Shown: positions 63,683 through 64,000 of the stretch, piece after piece
How positions within the stretch are numbered: position 1 is the first letter of the stretch
Layout: every line of letters begins with the position of its first letter
From: Actinomyces sp. 432
Lineage (GTDB): Bacteria > Actinomycetota > Actinomycetes > Actinomycetales > Actinomycetaceae
Length of the DNA stretch: 64,000 nt
NCBI RefSeq assembly: GCF_009930875.1
Contig: NZ_CP025249.1
Coordinates: 372,001-436,000, forward strand
Direction: 5' to 3'
The notes under the pieces: model-generated
Database searches by the model: none
The model's input: the letters and a program-made list of their open reading frames with translations, nothing else
Told to the model about the DNA's origin: nothing
Translations under genes and position numbers: made by a program

Positions 63683-64000
63683 ATGGCTCTACCCCAGAAG
63701 CATCTCAGCAAGGACGAGGTTGTTGTGCGTCACATGCGCACGCACCCAAAGGTCCTGCTGTGGCGCATCATCGTTCTCCTCACCCTGCTCACCGCCGGTG
63801 TGGTGGCATCCGTGCTACTGCCGGACGCCGATTGGCGTACCGGCGTGGTGATCGCCCTGTGGGTCGTCATCCTGGTGGCCTTGGTCCCTCTTTTCATCCT
63901 GCCCTGGCTGCGCTGGTTGGCGACTACCTACACCGTCACCTCCAAGCGTGTTATCACCCGCGCCGGCATCCTCAACAAAACTGGCCACGATCTACCCCTT
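63683..64000 (+). CDS. PH-domain membrane protein, truncated by window end
   Basis: The first 106 residues: a charged N-terminus, two TM segments (about residues 28-46 and 53-77) and the beginning of a bacterial PH domain (TYTVTSKRVITRAGILNKTGHDLPL). This is the YdbS/bPH_2 layout. The 3' end is outside the window. Confidence 0.8.
   Translation, partial: MALPQKHLSKDEVVVRHMRTHPKVLLWRIIVLLTLLTAGVVASVLLPDADWRTGVVIALWVVILVALVPLFILPWLRWLATTYTVTSKRVITRAGILNKTGHDLPL

Overview
The window is high-GC actinobacterial DNA, most like Actinomyces or a close relative in the Actinomycetaceae. The grounds are a WhiB regulator, a GlxR-like Crp regulator, a NUDIX/histidine-phosphatase fusion, a Tad cluster headed by Ssd, and a three-gene sortase-assembled fimbrial locus (tip adhesin, shaft pilin, class C sortase). 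The species assignment is an inference.

Region 1 (1 to about 19,328) is one end of an integrative conjugative element abutting the 3' end of a tRNA-Lys gene. A MobF (TrwC-type) relaxase-helicase reads rightward. A long, overlapping, leftward operon reads from an AlpA-like HTH protein and two winged-helix proteins (one Rep-like) through an NlpC/P60 hydrolase, a one-TM channel protein, a TrbL/VirB6-like protein, two small membrane proteins, an SCO6880-type protein, a VirB4-like ATPase, a VirD4-like coupling protein and a glutaredoxin. No integrase is visible, so the other end lies left of the window. A 30-bp promoter-like element recurs four times in this region, and the Rep-like gene carries iteron-like palindromes inside its coding sequence.

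Region 2 (19.4 to 31.8 kb) is housekeeping chromosome: polyphosphate kinase, NUDIX/phosphatase fusion, tRNA-Pro, metallophosphoesterase, bifunctional penicillin-binding protein, WhiB, a DUF4177 protein, a Crp-family regulator, endonuclease III and an alpha/beta hydrolase. Region 3 (31.8 to 43.2 kb) holds a solitary nrdI, azlCD, two related multi-TM proteins, two secreted lipoproteins, a Fic-like protein and two copies of an unusual repeat array made of GGTTCGTA units about 21 bp apart that flip orientation around a 15-bp centre. An IS481-type element sits exactly in the centre of the second copy.

Region 4 (43.4 to 49.3 kb) is a short Tad cluster (ssd, tadA, tadB, tadC) with no pilin gene, followed by a methyltransferase and a small basic membrane protein. 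Region 5 (49.5 to 64 kb) is the fimbrial operon: a 2,783-residue tip protein with about 14 repeated domains, the shaft pilin, an intercistronic 15-bp-stem hairpin and the sortase, followed by a PAP2 phosphatase and a truncated membrane protein.

Six frame breaks, each repaired by one extra base in or near a short G or C run, affect the relaxase (two), a hypothetical element gene (two), a membrane protein (one) and tadB/tadC (one). They may be sequencing errors rather than real mutations.
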